Shown: piece after piece, positions 1-12,064 of the stretch
Position numbering within the stretch: the stretch's first letter is position 1
Layout: every line of letters starts with the position of its first letter
Assembly: GCA_905250025.1 (NCBI GenBank)
Contig: CAJNOJ010000018.1
Span: forward strand, 558,001-622,000
Reading direction: 5' to 3'
Origin: Adineta ricciae
Lineage: Eukaryota; Rotifera; Eurotatoria; Adinetida; Adinetidae
Length of the DNA stretch: 64,000 nt
The notes under the pieces: model-generated
Database searches by the model: none
Seen by the model: only the letters and a program-made list of their open reading frames with translations
Told to the model about the DNA's origin: nothing
Translations under genes and position numbers: made by a program

Positions 1-148
1 TGAACCACGTACCTTTGCCAACGCTCGCACACATCGTGTATAACAAAAAAATTAGCTAAACAAAATGAAAATTTTACGATCGTTTTTTGTCTATTATTTG
101 AATATATATCATAAGAAAAAAAATACGACAGATTTTTTTTCTTTTCTT

Positions 149-3100
149 CTATCGAGCACCGCCTCCCAACAGACGACCTAATACACTAGATGCAGCACTG
201 CCAGGTGGTGGTGGCTGTTGGAACGAAGGATAGTTTGATGGAGGTGGAGGCGAATAATTTGGCGGAGGATAGTTTGATGGAGGCGGAGGAGAATAGTTTT
301 GCGGAGGATAGTTTTGCGGAGGATAGTTTGGTGGCGGATAATTCGCTGGTGGTGGAGGTGAACTTGGATGTGGAATATGATTCCAGGCAGATCGAACTGG
401 GTCTGAGCGTGGAAAAGATGAAATAGAAAGTAGTGTAGGACTTATAAAGGAGTAATTGTCAATTACCGGTAGATTGTGGATGCAGATAGTTTTCGATGCG
501 ATTCCAAGCATTTCCTATAGCAGGAGAAGGCGGGCGATTGTAATCAGTGGCGTGTGCTGCAGCATTCCAGACATGAGAAACCGCAGAACCAGGAGCTTTA
601 CACAGAAAAGATTGTTTTAATAAAAGTAGTTAACGCAACTGAAAATGTACTTGATATATGCGGAGGGTTTGCATGAGAAGCAGCATTCCAGACATTAGAA
701 ACCGCAGAAATAGGATCTTGTCGAACGAAAAATAAAGCAAAAGCGTCGAATCGTAAAATATAAAAGGCAATGCAAGATTACTCGTATGTGAAGGATTTGC
801 GTGAGAAGCAGCATCCCACACGTGTGACATTGCAGAAGTAGGGTCTTTTTATACGAGAAAAGAAAGTTTCAATTCTAGACAACAGAAAGCAATTCAAGAT
901 TTACTCGTATGTGAAGGATTTGCGTGAGAAGCAGCGTTCCATACATGTGATACTGCAGAAGTAGGGTCTTTTTAAACAAGAAAAGAAATTTTCAACTCTA
1001 GACAACAGAAAGCAATTTAAAATTTACTCGTGTGCAGAGGATTTGCATGAGAAGCAGCATCCCACACATGTGAGACAGAAGTATGTGGACCTGTATGGAT
1101 GAAATATTAAATCTCAGACATGATTATTGTTAATATACTACACATACTACTCTATGATATGTTTTTATATAGTAAATATGTGATTTCTATTGATGGACAT
1201 CTGATTGCAAACATCATGTCTACATATCAATCGTCATTAGCGATATAGTAGCGTTTAGTAAACTAATATAAATATAAACGTGTCAGCATATGTTAGTTTG
1301 TTCTAACATGCCATAATGCTATTAAATATATGCGTCAAGACCAATTGATACCTGCTGATGGATGACTGCCAGATCGTTGTATCGTACTTGGATCAATACC
1401 AAGTTGACGAAGAATGTTGTCGATGGGTACTGTATCTAGAATGACAACAGAAATGTATGAAAGTGATTGTTTCATAATTTTTCAGTATATATATGAAAAT
1501 AAGTTTCATACCGGGGACATTGTAAATCATTGATTGTCCGGAAGCTTGACCGACAAGTGGTAATGACGATACACTTGACCCATAGGCTCCTAAACCTGCA
1601 GGTTGATTTGGTGTGCAGACACACGTTAATGGTGTTCCATAGATAGATGGTGGAAGTGTGTTTGGTTGTCCATTTTGCAAGATTACAACATTTGGTTGAG
1701 ACTGACCTAAACCACCGTAGTTTGGCTGTATCGCTGTATGTGGATTGTAAGAAACAAGAGAAGAAGGAAGAAACTAGAAATGAACGTGCAGGTAGTCATA
1801 GATCTTCCGATCAATTAGTGCACAAATCCTTACTGAAGATTGAATCTGTTGATTGCCTAGGAGCTGGTTGATATCTGTACGACCTCCTATTTGTTGGTTT
1901 GGGAGATGAATTCCAGGTGCTGTAATAAGTTCACGTTGGACACGAACTTGTGGTGGGCCGTATTGCACAATAACGGGCCGTGTTTGTATTTGACTGGTAG
2001 GTGGTAAGCGTTCATAGAGAATACGCCGTTGTCGTGGCGCCATTGGGAGCCATCGTTCGATAATAACGTCTTGGGGTTTAGGAGGTAGAGGTGGATATTG
2101 TTCAATCACTACTTGACGTTGTGGCTTTGGACCAGGTGGCACAATTTTGTCAATCACCGTGGTACCTATTCGGATATAAATGAAATTCTGATTATATAAA
2201 TTTGTGTGAAAGTATGTGATTATTGACCTTCAGGTGCTGGTAATGGCGGTGGACGCTAGAATAATTCAATGGGATACATTATGTTAGAAAATATAATATT
2301 ATGAACGAACTTCGCGAATGATAACAGGTGGTGGAGTCGGCGGCGCGGGTGGTGCGCGTTTGATGACCTATGGAAAATAAATGTACTAAATGCTTATTCA
2401 AAATTTTCTTTCTTACAATTGGTGGATCGGGTGGTGGTGGTGGTGGTTGTTTCTCTCGAACAATGATCGTTCCACCAACAGGCGGTGTCGGTGGTTGTAA
2501 ATATCTTACAAAAACCTACAATAACGAATGGGAGAAATATTTCGTGACTGATCGTTGCATACACGTTGTTTGTAGACGACATCTTCTTCTGGTGGACGCT
2601 GTACCACTCGTGTATTTGGATCACGTTTCATATTCTACAAAGGTGTAGAAGATCATTTTTTGCCTTCTGAGAATTGATATATAGAATATGATTTACTTCG
2701 ATGTCAGCATCAAGTTGTTGTTGATTTGCGTTGGCCGAAATTAAATGTGTAGGAGATGTTGAAGAGAAGTTTATTGGACTTGATTGTTGGTTATAAGGTG
2801 AAGTATTATAATGGTCTGTTGGAGGTATGATTGGCGGCGATGCTGGATTGTGACCGCCAGCAAACGCATTTGTTAAATGATGGTCTGCTTGGGGAAAGGA
2901 TACTGATCGATGAAGGGCATTTGGTGGAGCACTAGTAGGATTGAAACCACCACTACCGCCGACGGAATTCTGCGGTGGCGAAGATGTTGGCGGTGGATAA
3001 GTTGCTGATGAAGTTCCTAATCCTAAGGAGTTATTAAGCGGAGGAGATGGGGGACTGGCATTGGCCTGTTGATCACCAAGTAAATGTCCATGACCAGACT

Positions 3101-3152
3101 GTTGAAGCCAACTGATCATCGACTGATCATTTGATACATCTTGCAACGGCAT
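149..3152 (-). CDS. Proline-rich repeat protein with tandem SHVWNAASHANP exons (function unknown)
   Basis: This multi-exon minus-strand gene is not recognised by family. The start is set at the ATG at 3152-3150 (MPLQDVSNDQSM), because the open frame upstream has no ATG. The N-terminal exon is Pro/Ser/Asn-rich. Short exons between about 2640 and 1770 encode alternating VVIEQ/VIIER/VIVQY strands and PPxPP runs (for example DVIIERWLPMAPRQRR). A Gly/Gln-rich part follows at 1690-1350, then four near-identical 63-66 bp exons at 1090-651, and a terminal part with YPPPNYPPQNY repeats. The stop is TAG at 149-151. Introns are mostly 55-65 bp. The composition suggests a structural or secreted/cytoskeletal scaffold protein, but no signal peptide is evident and this is only inference. 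It could be two adjacent genes, but exon phases and shared composition favour one. Confidence 0.6.
651..1090 (-). repeat. Tandem array of four symmetric 63-66 bp exons
   Basis: Exons at 1028-1090, 905-967 and 782-844 (63 bp each) and 651-716 (66 bp) all encode variants of PTSAVSHVWNAASHANPSHT. Each starts and ends in the same codon phase (phase 1), so gain or loss of a unit keeps the frame. The last three exon ends are exactly 123 bp apart (1028, 905, 782), and introns between these are about 60 bp. Decayed copies of the same motif continue in the next exon (466-595) as SAVSHVWNAAAHAT and NAWNRIENYLH. This is a unit of exon plus intron duplicated in tandem. Confidence 0.85.
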
Positions 3153-5244
3153 TTCGTCTATACTACTATTTACTTCTCTCAATCATCTAAAATATGAAAT
3201 AAAAGCTTATCAATTACTAATTCTCCTGTCGAAGTAACACGCTCTAACACACTACTATTATTTCCTTTGTTGTAAGGAATACCCAATATATTGTAGTGCA
3301 ACGAGAAGTACACCTGTTCATGTATACATGAAAATAATGTGCGAAATAATCAGCCCAGCAAAAGAAAAGAAAAGAAAACGAGGAAAGAGTAAGAGAGAAC
3401 ATTGCGCGTTTTTACACCGCTTGCATATGCAGATATTCGACCTTCATGGTAGTTGCCTTCTGAATCTTTCGCTTTCTCTTTTACTTACTTTTGCGTGCAT
3501 ATATACTCTGCTATACGAAATAAATCGGCGTGCGCATATGATTGATCACCTTGACGGACAAAAAAGACATGCTTGAAAGATAAAAAAGCCATCGCTGTGC
3601 GGTTTTCGATGATTGTTCACTTACTTTAAAATCAGAGATATACCTATGACAATATGAAGAGTCGTCTTTCAATCGCATACTTTTAGGTATTCTATCGATA
3701 ACCATCAAGGAACATAAAACTGTATCTACGGTCATACGTGTACAGTGGCTTTTTCAAGGATCCATGTAGGATATACCGATACAACATGTATATTACAGTG
3801 CAGTGATGCGCATCGACAAGTTAACAATGCAACTCATAAATCAATGAAAAATGAAAATGTGCGAAGAGGAAAAAAGTTTAAAATATATGAAATATGCATC
3901 AGTAATTGCATCTATATTACCAATCTTGTTTTATACATGAACGCAATGTGCCGAAATTGATAATAATTAGAGCGAAAAAAAATCCAATGAATATTTCTTC
4001 GTATTTAATCAAAATAACTTATTTGTTTTCTGTTTCGATCTGCAATAAGAAACACGATGTCTTCATGACATTTCAACCATAACTTTATTCTAGTTTCAGT
4101 TTTTTCATGCTTTTGCACTTCGGGTGTGTGCGTGTGTATGCATTACATATCGATAACCACTCGTGCCTTGATATATCATGACAACTTACTTCCTTACCTT
4201 GACCCAAGTCCTAATTAAGATCGTCTATCATTTGCTCTACCTGGCTAATGCACTTAGACAAATCGCACCTGTATGAACAGATGATAAGTACTAGTATGAG
4301 TAATCAATCAGTCACATTTAAATGTTATTGTAGACTTTTACACTCGTCGAAAGAGTATTGAAGGTAGTGATTTAATGTGAACTCGTATGTAATCAACTAG
4401 TCATACGTTATAAATAATGTCATTCAATCTGACGATTCATTAAAGTAAATGAGATTCTTGAATACAAGAACGATGTTGAAACTTTCGGTATGACACGTGA
4501 GAAGGATCGAAAATTTTGGTTGAATAATATATAATAATTTCATGAAATATAACGAAAACTTTCTTCAAAGATTTCTCTATAATACAAGGGAAGAAAATAT
4601 CTTCCCTTATATCCATCTGGTATTTCTATCAAGAAGCTATTTATAGACAAAAATCTATGGGGAATAAAACATAAGCATGAGGTAAACCATTTTCTCCCAC
4701 TGAGTACCTTTTTACTCTCATGTTGTATCTCACAAGTAGTAACTTTACGAAGACGACGTTTTCTATATAAAAGATCGTTACAGCAACATCATTAAACAGA
4801 TTCTAATTGAAGCGTAATAACCAACTGTCTGTCAAAAACATGTAAGTTATCCTTCGAGTAACTCAGAAAAATAACTGTCAAACTTTTGACGAGAAATTCA
4901 TGTCTGACATCCATATATTCTTTGTAAACATAATCAGGAAATCTAGATTCCTTTTTCTATTTTCTTTACACTCATATATCAAGCAATATCTAATTCAGCA
5001 CATTTTAACTTTCTCCTCTTCGTCTTTTCTTTCTGTGCTGGTATTATTCAGTGGTTCTTTTCGTCTACTGCCTATATTCGCACAGCTATGTAGAGCTATT
5101 AGTTTTGATGCTTATTTCTTGTCCTTCCTCTTTTCTTCTTTGGAACAGATGCTGACAACTTCATAGATATAGACACATACACATATAGTTTCAGTGTCGA
5201 CATAGAAGAAAGACGCACAATTCAGTTGTAACTTTGTTTTGAAG
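3153..5244. other. Intergenic region, about 2.1 kb, no gene seen
   Basis: This lies between the start of the minus-strand proline-rich gene and the STEAP-like gene, so it holds both upstream regions. Open frames here are short, lack recognisable domains and have no supporting splice pattern. The sequence is AT-rich with several pyrimidine tracts (for example around 4950-5060). No repeat or RNA gene is seen. Confidence 0.6.
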
Positions 5245-6585
5245 ATGGCCGATCAACGCTGTATTGGAATCGTTGGTTGTGGAAACATGGGCTTTGCTCT
5301 AGCTCGTCGTTTAACTCGTTCAGGTTTCACTGTTCTGATGGGCAGTCGAGACGTCAAGATTCGACCACATATTAATGTCGAAATAACATCAATTATAGAA
5401 TGTATCGAACGTTGTTCGATAATCTTCATTGCCATTCACCCTGAACATTATACAACAACACTTTTATCACCTCTAGACCAAAATCCAACATTATTCGACG
5501 GGAAAATCTTAATCGATGTATCTAATCATTTGAATAATCAATTGCAAGAAGACGAATTATCCAATGCTGAATGTCTCCAGGCAGGTATTCCAAAGGCATA
5601 TGTAGTTAAAGCATTCAATACGATCTCCTCGTTTGTTATGGAAAGTACAACAGCTGGTGAATCGCGCTGTGTTTTCGTTGCCAGCGATCATCCGTTAGCA
5701 AGAGAAAAAGTGATTAATCTCGCACGCGAAATGAACTTTGAATCGTTCAATAATGGATCACTTCGGACATCTCGTCATTTAGAAACCTACACACGATCGC
5801 TCTTTCCTCAATGGAAATTGCCAATCATAATTGTATTATGCGTGCTATTTATCTGGTCATGTATTACCGTCTATATGAGGTTTATCAAGAAGAAAACTTC
5901 ATGGAATCAAATATTCTTATATGTAATCAATGGAGTCTTATGTTCAAGTGCGATCACTTTATTAGCGCTTGTTTATATGCCATCGAATTTAGCTTGTATA
6001 TTTCAACTAGTGTATGGAACGAAAGATCGACGATTTCCCGTTTGGTTAGACAGATGGTTGCTTTGTCGAAAACAACTCGGCTTATTAACATATTTTATTG
6101 GATTATGCCATGTACTGATGACCTTAGTACTTATTTCACCGGCTAATTATTCTTCATGGTTTCATCCGACGTTTGTGCTTGTCTCGCCTGTACGAAACGA
6201 AACCAAATTTATTGTTGAACCCGGTCGTATGACAGCCAAAGGAGAATTAGCATCGTTAATGGGAATTTTAACCATACTTTCAATGTCATTGTTAGCATTA
6301 GCAAGTATACCAGCGATTGGAAATCTACTTAATTGGAAAGAATGGCGATTTGTACAATCTAAATTAGGTACTGTAACACTATTATTGGCAATCGGACACG
6401 TTTTTGCAATGGCAGTACCACGTTGGGTGACACTGAAATCTTGGAGAATAATACTGACAATCGGCTTTATTTGTGTAGCTTTTCCTGTGCTTACAATTCT
6501 ATTGAAATTTATACTTTGGTTGCCTTGTTTTGCTCGACCAATACGTCGAATCCGTCGTGGAGAAATCCGAAAACAAACAGTTTGA
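5245..6585 (+). CDS. STEAP4: STEAP-family metalloreductase
   Basis: This is an intronless 446-residue protein, close to the length of human STEAP2-4. The N-terminus carries a dinucleotide-binding fold of the F420H2:NADP-oxidoreductase type, with the loop GIVGCGNMG at residues 8-16. The C-terminal half has about six hydrophobic segments, forming the ferric-reductase-like heme domain. Histidines in GLCHVLM and AIGHVFAM are positioned as the heme ligands of the family. STEAP proteins pass electrons from NADPH via FAD and heme across the membrane to reduce Fe3+ and Cu2+. Start: the frame extends three codons upstream only through a TTG, and ATG at 5245 gives MADQRC, directly before the nucleotide-binding strand. 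Family assignment is firm; the exact paralog (STEAP2, 3 or 4) is not. Confidence 0.9.
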   Translation: MADQRCIGIVGCGNMGFALARRLTRSGFTVLMGSRDVKIRPHINVEITSIIECIERCSIIFIAIHPEHYTTTLLSPLDQNPTLFDGKILIDVSNHLNNQLQEDELSNAECLQAGIPKAYVVKAFNTISSFVMESTTAGESRCVFVASDHPLAREKVINLAREMNFESFNNGSLRTSRHLETYTRSLFPQWKLPIIIVLCVLFIWSCITVYMRFIKKKTSWNQIFLYVINGVLCSSAITLLALVYMPSNLACIFQLVYGTKDRRFPVWLDRWLLCRKQLGLLTYFIGLCHVLMTLVLISPANYSSWFHPTFVLVSPVRNETKFIVEPGRMTAKGELASLMGILTILSMSLLALASIPAIGNLLNWKEWRFVQSKLGTVTLLLAIGHVFAMAVPRWVTLKSWRIILTIGFICVAFPVLTILLKFILWLPCFARPIRRIRRGEIRKQTV

Positions 6586-7109
6586 ATAAGAACATTTGCG
6601 TGTATTTTTAATCGGTTTTGTCAATCATAATCTGACCTTTGATAAAGACGAAGTATATAACCAGATTACATAGATTAATCATAAATCATTGGAGACACAG
6701 TAGAAAAGCAAACAGATATTTGCGTTGTCATCATGAAGAATTTCAAGTTAAGATAAAACAGATGATAAATGGTTGAAAGAATAGCACTTAAAGAACAAAC
6801 TTATCAGCATCATAACAAGATGCAATTTTCTAATCTCAGTAGACACATACGAATAAGCCAGCTGTGGACTCAATTAGCACTGTCTAAGAACGCGCTGCGT
6901 GTATCAATCGACACGTTTCGAATTGTAGGTAGACAGAAGAGCATGTTCGTACTTCCATACATGTTAAGGCACAAAAGTTTATTTCATTATTTGTTTTTCA
7001 GATATCATCATCAGTTTGAAAAAGAAAAATTATGAAAATAATGTTGTATTTAATTTTTCCACTGATTCAACTACCGCACGAGGTTCATAGAGCAGTCCTA
7101 AAAAGAAAT
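6586..7109. other. Short convergent intergenic region
   Basis: This lies between the 3' ends of the STEAP-like gene (+) and the nucleoside transporter (-). The open frame at 6769-7035 has no recognisable domain and ordinary AT-rich composition. No repeat is seen. Confidence 0.5.
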
Positions 7110-9927
7110 TCATTCGTTCGCATTGAAAAAGAAAACACAGAAGAATTTTTTGATTTCAATACCAGCAATAGATGCAGTCATGAATGAGACCATGTTGCCA
7201 CCGATTAAAGCTCGTGGCGCAATTTTAATCAGCGCTCGTCGACGTTGTGGTGCGAACACGCCTAGTGTAGCTAAAGCGATACCCATTGCACCAAAGTTAG
7301 CGAATCCTAATTTGAGATTTCTATCAGTTGTCAACGAGGAAAACTAGAGAACACTTACCACACAGCGCATAAGTCAAAATAACGACAGAGCTATCCTGAA
7401 AATCAATTAGCAATGGTGATCAAATGAGTATTTCTAGCAAGAAGAACATAAAACGAACTTACATTCCATAACATTTGAGTGTTTGGAGGTAATGGAAGGG
7501 TTCCATTCAAATACAATGGGAATGTATTATTTGCAATCAATTCGTTCCGAAGATTACGAATTTTACCAAGTTCTTGATAAGCAATAAACTGTTAGATAAC
7601 CATCAAATGGTTTTTAGATATAAAGAGAAAGTTATCCTTACTTCGTTTAAACTGACTTTGATTCCAATCAATTTCGACGCCAGAAGGCAATCTTTCAATG
7701 GTATGCCAATAATTAGAGCAAATGGGTAGAAGAGTAGACCCAAGATATACTGGAAATTAACTTCTGGATAGTGAACAAGCGAAAAGAACCATGCAATTGT
7801 AACATCAAGAAAACGCAGAACACTAATGAAAGCAATTAGATTAGCAATTAAATAACCGCAAATTTTCAAGGCATTTCCGGCACCAGTCATCAATGCATCG
7901 ATGACATTATGTTGATCTCTATAAGAAAAAAAAAGCACATTTTCTTCGAAATGATTTCACTGAGAATAAAACGTACGGCAATGGGACATTCTTGACGGTT
8001 TCCCATGATGTCTTTGATTTGTGTGTTTCAGGTAACAAAAGCTTGGCAAATCCAAGTGCACCGGGTGCCGCCATTACACTAGCAGCAATTAAATGATTGG
8101 CAGGGACTCCGAAAAAGATAAACGTAGCGAGAACCGATCCTATAGTATATAGAAAATCGATTGAATGCTAACAAGTTTAAAGTATCGAACCAGCCATTGT
8201 TGCAAAACCTCCAACAAGAACTGCATGAAGCTCTGATGTTGTCATTGTTGGTACCAACGGCATGATCATCAATGGTGCTTCACTCATTCCGACGAAAATA
8301 TTCGCTGCAGCATTCATCGACTACAAATATATGATCTCTATGACTAAAAGATTCAAATTGTTCGAGTAGCTACTTCAGCTGCTGTGGTATTTAAACATTT
8401 TTGCATTAACCAGGCAATTTTTCCTATGACATATTGCATAACACCCAAATAATAAAGCATATTAATAACTGATCCCAGAAAAATGATAATTGAAGTGACC
8501 TTAGACGAAAAATCAATGAAAGAAAATATTTCCAACCGAATTGCGCCTACTTTGAACACATAGAAATGATCTTCATAACTTTCTCCAAAGACAAAAATTG
8601 CTCCTGCCTCCGCATTACTAATAAATAAAGATAGAATGACTTCTAAACTCAAATGAGTTTACCTGATGAATTTTGAGACTTCTTTGCCGAGAAAATCAAA
8701 AAATTGAAAACCAACCTCAAGCCGAATGACAATCGCTGCTAAGAGAAATTGAATTATGAAAGAATAGAAGATTGTCTGCCATCGAATCTATTGCACAAAT
8801 ATTCCTCAATCATTTTCATCAACAATTGCTGTCGTACCTACTCGATGAGGATACTTCGAACCTAAAACACAACATTTCATAGATTTTACGTAACAAGGAT
8901 ATTTCCATACCGAGTGTTCCAAGGATAATCAATGTAAACACGCCAATTAAAGACACATAATTCGACGCTCGTCGAACTGTCAATCCAATATAAAGTGCGA
9001 CCGCAAGGAACACTAATATATGTCCAATCCTATTCAACAAGAAGGAAATTCATGTTGTTCGTAACGAAATATTGACTTTACCAAGAAAATCGATTGAGTA
9101 ACTCGATAAATCTCCTCCCTGAGATCGTACTTCGAATTGATTCAATTAGATAATCAATAACACGCTCCACTGCATTTCCGAGAAATTTTTCCCATGCGAC
9201 AATAAAAACTGCGAAAGCAACGAGAATAAACAATGCAAATCCTGAAAATACATAGAGTTGGTTTTAATTATCAATTTCTATGAAGATTTTCATGAACTCT
9301 ACCAGCATTTCCCGAGAAAATATTTCCGTTGATCGGAAAAGCAGGCGTTCCATATTTGTTCGTGTTCGCAAAAACGAAATAGATAATAAAGCCGATTAAG
9401 CATAGGACTTTCAATGCATAAACAACAATTTTCTAAAATGAACGATAAAAGACAAGATGCGATGAGAAATAACTTTTCTTTATACCTTTCGTTTTGCGAT
9501 CAAACGAACTAATTGATTTCGGAGTTTTAATACCACTAAGCCAACTTTATCTCCATCTCCTGACAATTTTTCAAATCCAGCATTATCTTTTTGATCGTCA
9601 TTGTCATCATCAGCATGACTATTGTCATTTTTATCATCATTTTCAGGTAAACTTGTGGTGATGATAACACCATTTCCCGTATCTGTTCGATCATTCACAA
9701 ATCCGGTGTTTTCATAAGTTTGAGATAGCTAAATGAAATATCAGCTGATGTTGATCTTACGTCTAATTTCTTAAAATTACCTTCGCAGATCGAGTATCTT
9801 CAATTGGTGAGCGAAGTTTTCGCGAGCGAACTTCTTCTAATTCAAAAACATCTGGAGAACTTGTTACCTGGGAAAACGACGCCATTCAGCAACAATTTCT
9901 TCGTCTCAAATCACTAACCTTTGTCAT
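7110..9927 (-). CDS. SLC28A3: Concentrative nucleoside transporter (SLC28/CNT)
   Basis: This is a sodium- or proton-coupled nucleoside symporter of the plasma membrane. Exon 1 is only MTK (9927-9919). A polar, Asp/Asn-rich cytoplasmic N-terminus follows, then multiple membrane segments. Family signatures are visible: NIFVGMSEAPLMIMPL (about 8270-8310), MTTSELHAVLVGGFATMAGS, PANHLIAASVMAAPGA, and the C-terminal FANFGAMGIALATLGVFAP with PRALIGGNMVSFMTASIAG. Exons are separated by about ten short introns. The stop is TGA at 7112-7110. The EAPL and FGAMG segments correspond to the substrate and sodium site region in CNT structures. The SLC28 family is certain; the paralog number is a guess, since invertebrate CNTs form their own branch. 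Confidence 0.9.
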
Positions 9928-10849
9928 TTTAAATTGTTCGAATGTATGTTTAGTGATTACTGATCAAAATAATGAAAGTAAATATGACATACAAAAGAAA
10001 TCTTTATCTCAAGATCGATAACGAACACTAGAAGAGAAAAAACGCACGAAACATAGAAAAGTTTTTTGCTGTCTCTCTTTTCTCTCTTCTTTTCAATGTA
10101 ATCCCATCTATAGATACCAGTATCTTTGACTACTATTCGACTTGTCTTTTTTCCTTTTCTTCTTTACCTTTACTATACCTGATAAAATAATGTGAAGAAC
10201 ACAACGAAGAGCCTTTACACACCCTCGGAGATGCTTGACGAGAAATATCAGTTGATAGAATGTGTCATGTATACATATATTTGATTTATACATTCCAATT
10301 TTCGTTTATTACCTTGTTGTATTCAAGTGTAAAACTTTTCATTTTCTATTTTGCAATCATTGAAATAAATCACTTGAATACGCTGGACTTATTATGTGCA
10401 AAGTCATTCTTCGTTTGAGTATATCCGTAGCGCAAGATTTTACATAGTTGTAAACGAGAACATAGCGCTTTTTGTTGATACTCTGTTCAATTAGATGCAT
10501 TATGGGTATTAATCTACAAGGCTGAACTCCTTGTGATGCTTCTATAATGTCATTAGGTTTATCCTGTAACATTTATTTTATCGCATGTCTAGATGAGTTT
10601 TGTAAGCTGTATTTGCATTCGATGATATTACTGTTGATGCACCGCGTCGGTGCATATCTTGTGAGACATTTTTTTCCATCAAAGGTAAATATTTGAAATG
10701 AAGATCAATAAACAAAGCCGGTAGAAAATGAAGGAAAAAAAATTCACGGTTTCGAAGGAGGTTTGTTGGCAACAATTTAAACAGAACAAAATGAAATATG
10801 CTTTTACGATCATTGAATTCGACTAATCGATTATTGGAAGAAATAATCC
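9928..10849. other. Divergent intergenic region, no gene seen
   Basis: This is the shared upstream region of the nucleoside transporter (-) and the unknown gene at 10850 (+). It contains a pyrimidine-rich stretch around 10065-10170 and short, unsupported open frames. No promoter element could be assigned with confidence. Confidence 0.5.
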
Positions 10850-11967
10850 ATGGTTCATGTCAATGCGAAAACTTTGCATCTTCACTATGAGCTAGAAAAG
10901 AGCGGTTATCGAAGTACTCAAAGGAAAATATCATCGCATAAACCATCGTTGTTTGCTTCATCTAGGTTTTGATCGACGACATTTTCCGGAAAAACAACGA
11001 GCCACTATTAATGATGCAAATGCTAGATCTCGTCGCCATGCACAGATCTGTTCAGCGCCAGTTTCACGAAATATTGATGAGCAATGGCGTCCGCACGGTC
11101 GGCATATCGAACCTGTATACACAAAGTAAGTGCCTTTATTGAAAATGTGAATGGAAAGAGAAGAAGAAGAAGGAGGAGGAGGAAAAAATCAATGAAATTT
11201 GACACAATCCTATCAAACATATAGCAGTTGTCGTTCTTTATTTGATTGTTTCTTCTTATGTAAATATCGTATCGCAGACGCTTTCTCTTTTCAATTATTC
11301 TTCTATTATTTTATTAAAAAGTTTCGGACTTGATTGGAAATCTCGTGTTCATTACACTGCTCCACCAGAACATCCAGACGGTAAACCTACCTTACCTGTT
11401 GCTTTTATCGAACGTAACATTCGCTTTACTCGGCCGCATCCACAAAATTGGCAACGTTCAATGAATGAATGGATTTACGTCACCGACGAATCAGTAGATC
11501 ACAATCCAGCAAAACGAAATCTCTTTGCTGATATACATCTTCGATCAGTAGAAGATTTAGGAAATCAAGATATGCATATGTCACAAATTGGCCGTAAGAA
11601 ACCTGTGTTCGACCGACGAAATGGCATACCAAAGAGGTCCGAAGGTGACAAAACTTATCAAATCGTTGACGAATCACCAGGTTTTCATAAAATTGGTACA
11701 ACATTACCTGTTGTCGAGTTCGGACGTAAGAAATCGGAACATGTTTTCGTTAAAGCTGTTGTACCAATGACAAACGAATCAGTTCATGTTATCGACGAAA
11801 AAGAATTTGCTGAGAAACTAAAACAACGAGAACAAGAGAACATTATTGACGAAGTTGCTCAATTGGATAATTGGAAACCAGCGCAACGCGTATCAAGTGC
11901 ATTTAAAGTATTGGATCTCGATCCGACTGATAAACGTAATGGACGATATCGGCCACGCATACGCTAA
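10850..11967 (+). CDS. Unrecognised protein, basic and aromatic (about 290 residues)
   Basis: There are three exons: 10850-10913, 10966-11125 and 11322-11967. Introns of 52 and 196 bp have GT-AG ends, and the joins keep the frame (SGYR-SFDRRHFPEKQ and EPVYT-NFGLDWKSR). The protein starts MVHVNAKTLHLHYELEKSG. It is rich in Arg, His, Trp and Pro, and has two similar blocks, IGRKKPVFDRRNGIP and VEFGRKKSEHVFV, each before a VPMTNE/YQIVDE-like segment. There is no signal peptide or membrane segment. A short acidic helix (KEFAEKLKQREQEN) lies near the C-terminus. The style recalls small ciliary microtubule-associated proteins, but I cannot match a family, so this is a weak inference. Confidence 0.75.
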
Positions 11968-11991
11968 ATTTGTTTATATTTTATTTTGAAA

Positions 11992-11997
11992 AATAAA
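11992..11997 (+). terminator. Polyadenylation signal AATAAA
   Basis: A canonical AATAAA lies 25 bp after the stop codon of the unknown gene ending at 11967. The spacing suits a very short 3' UTR. Confidence 0.55.
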
Positions 11998-12064
11998 TTC
12001 ATATCAAGGTTCTACATGATAGAAAGGGAGAATCGACTGAAAACCAGAGGGGTTCGAAGTCAAG

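Noticed and set aside
190..426. Plus-strand open frame with acidic EDSLMEAEEN-like repeats
   Set aside because: It is the reverse reading of the YPPPNYPPQNY repeats of the minus-strand gene, so its repeats are a shadow.
2628..3182. Longer N-terminus starting at 3182
   Set aside because: The first codon is TTG and an in-frame TGA precedes it; the first ATG is at 3152.
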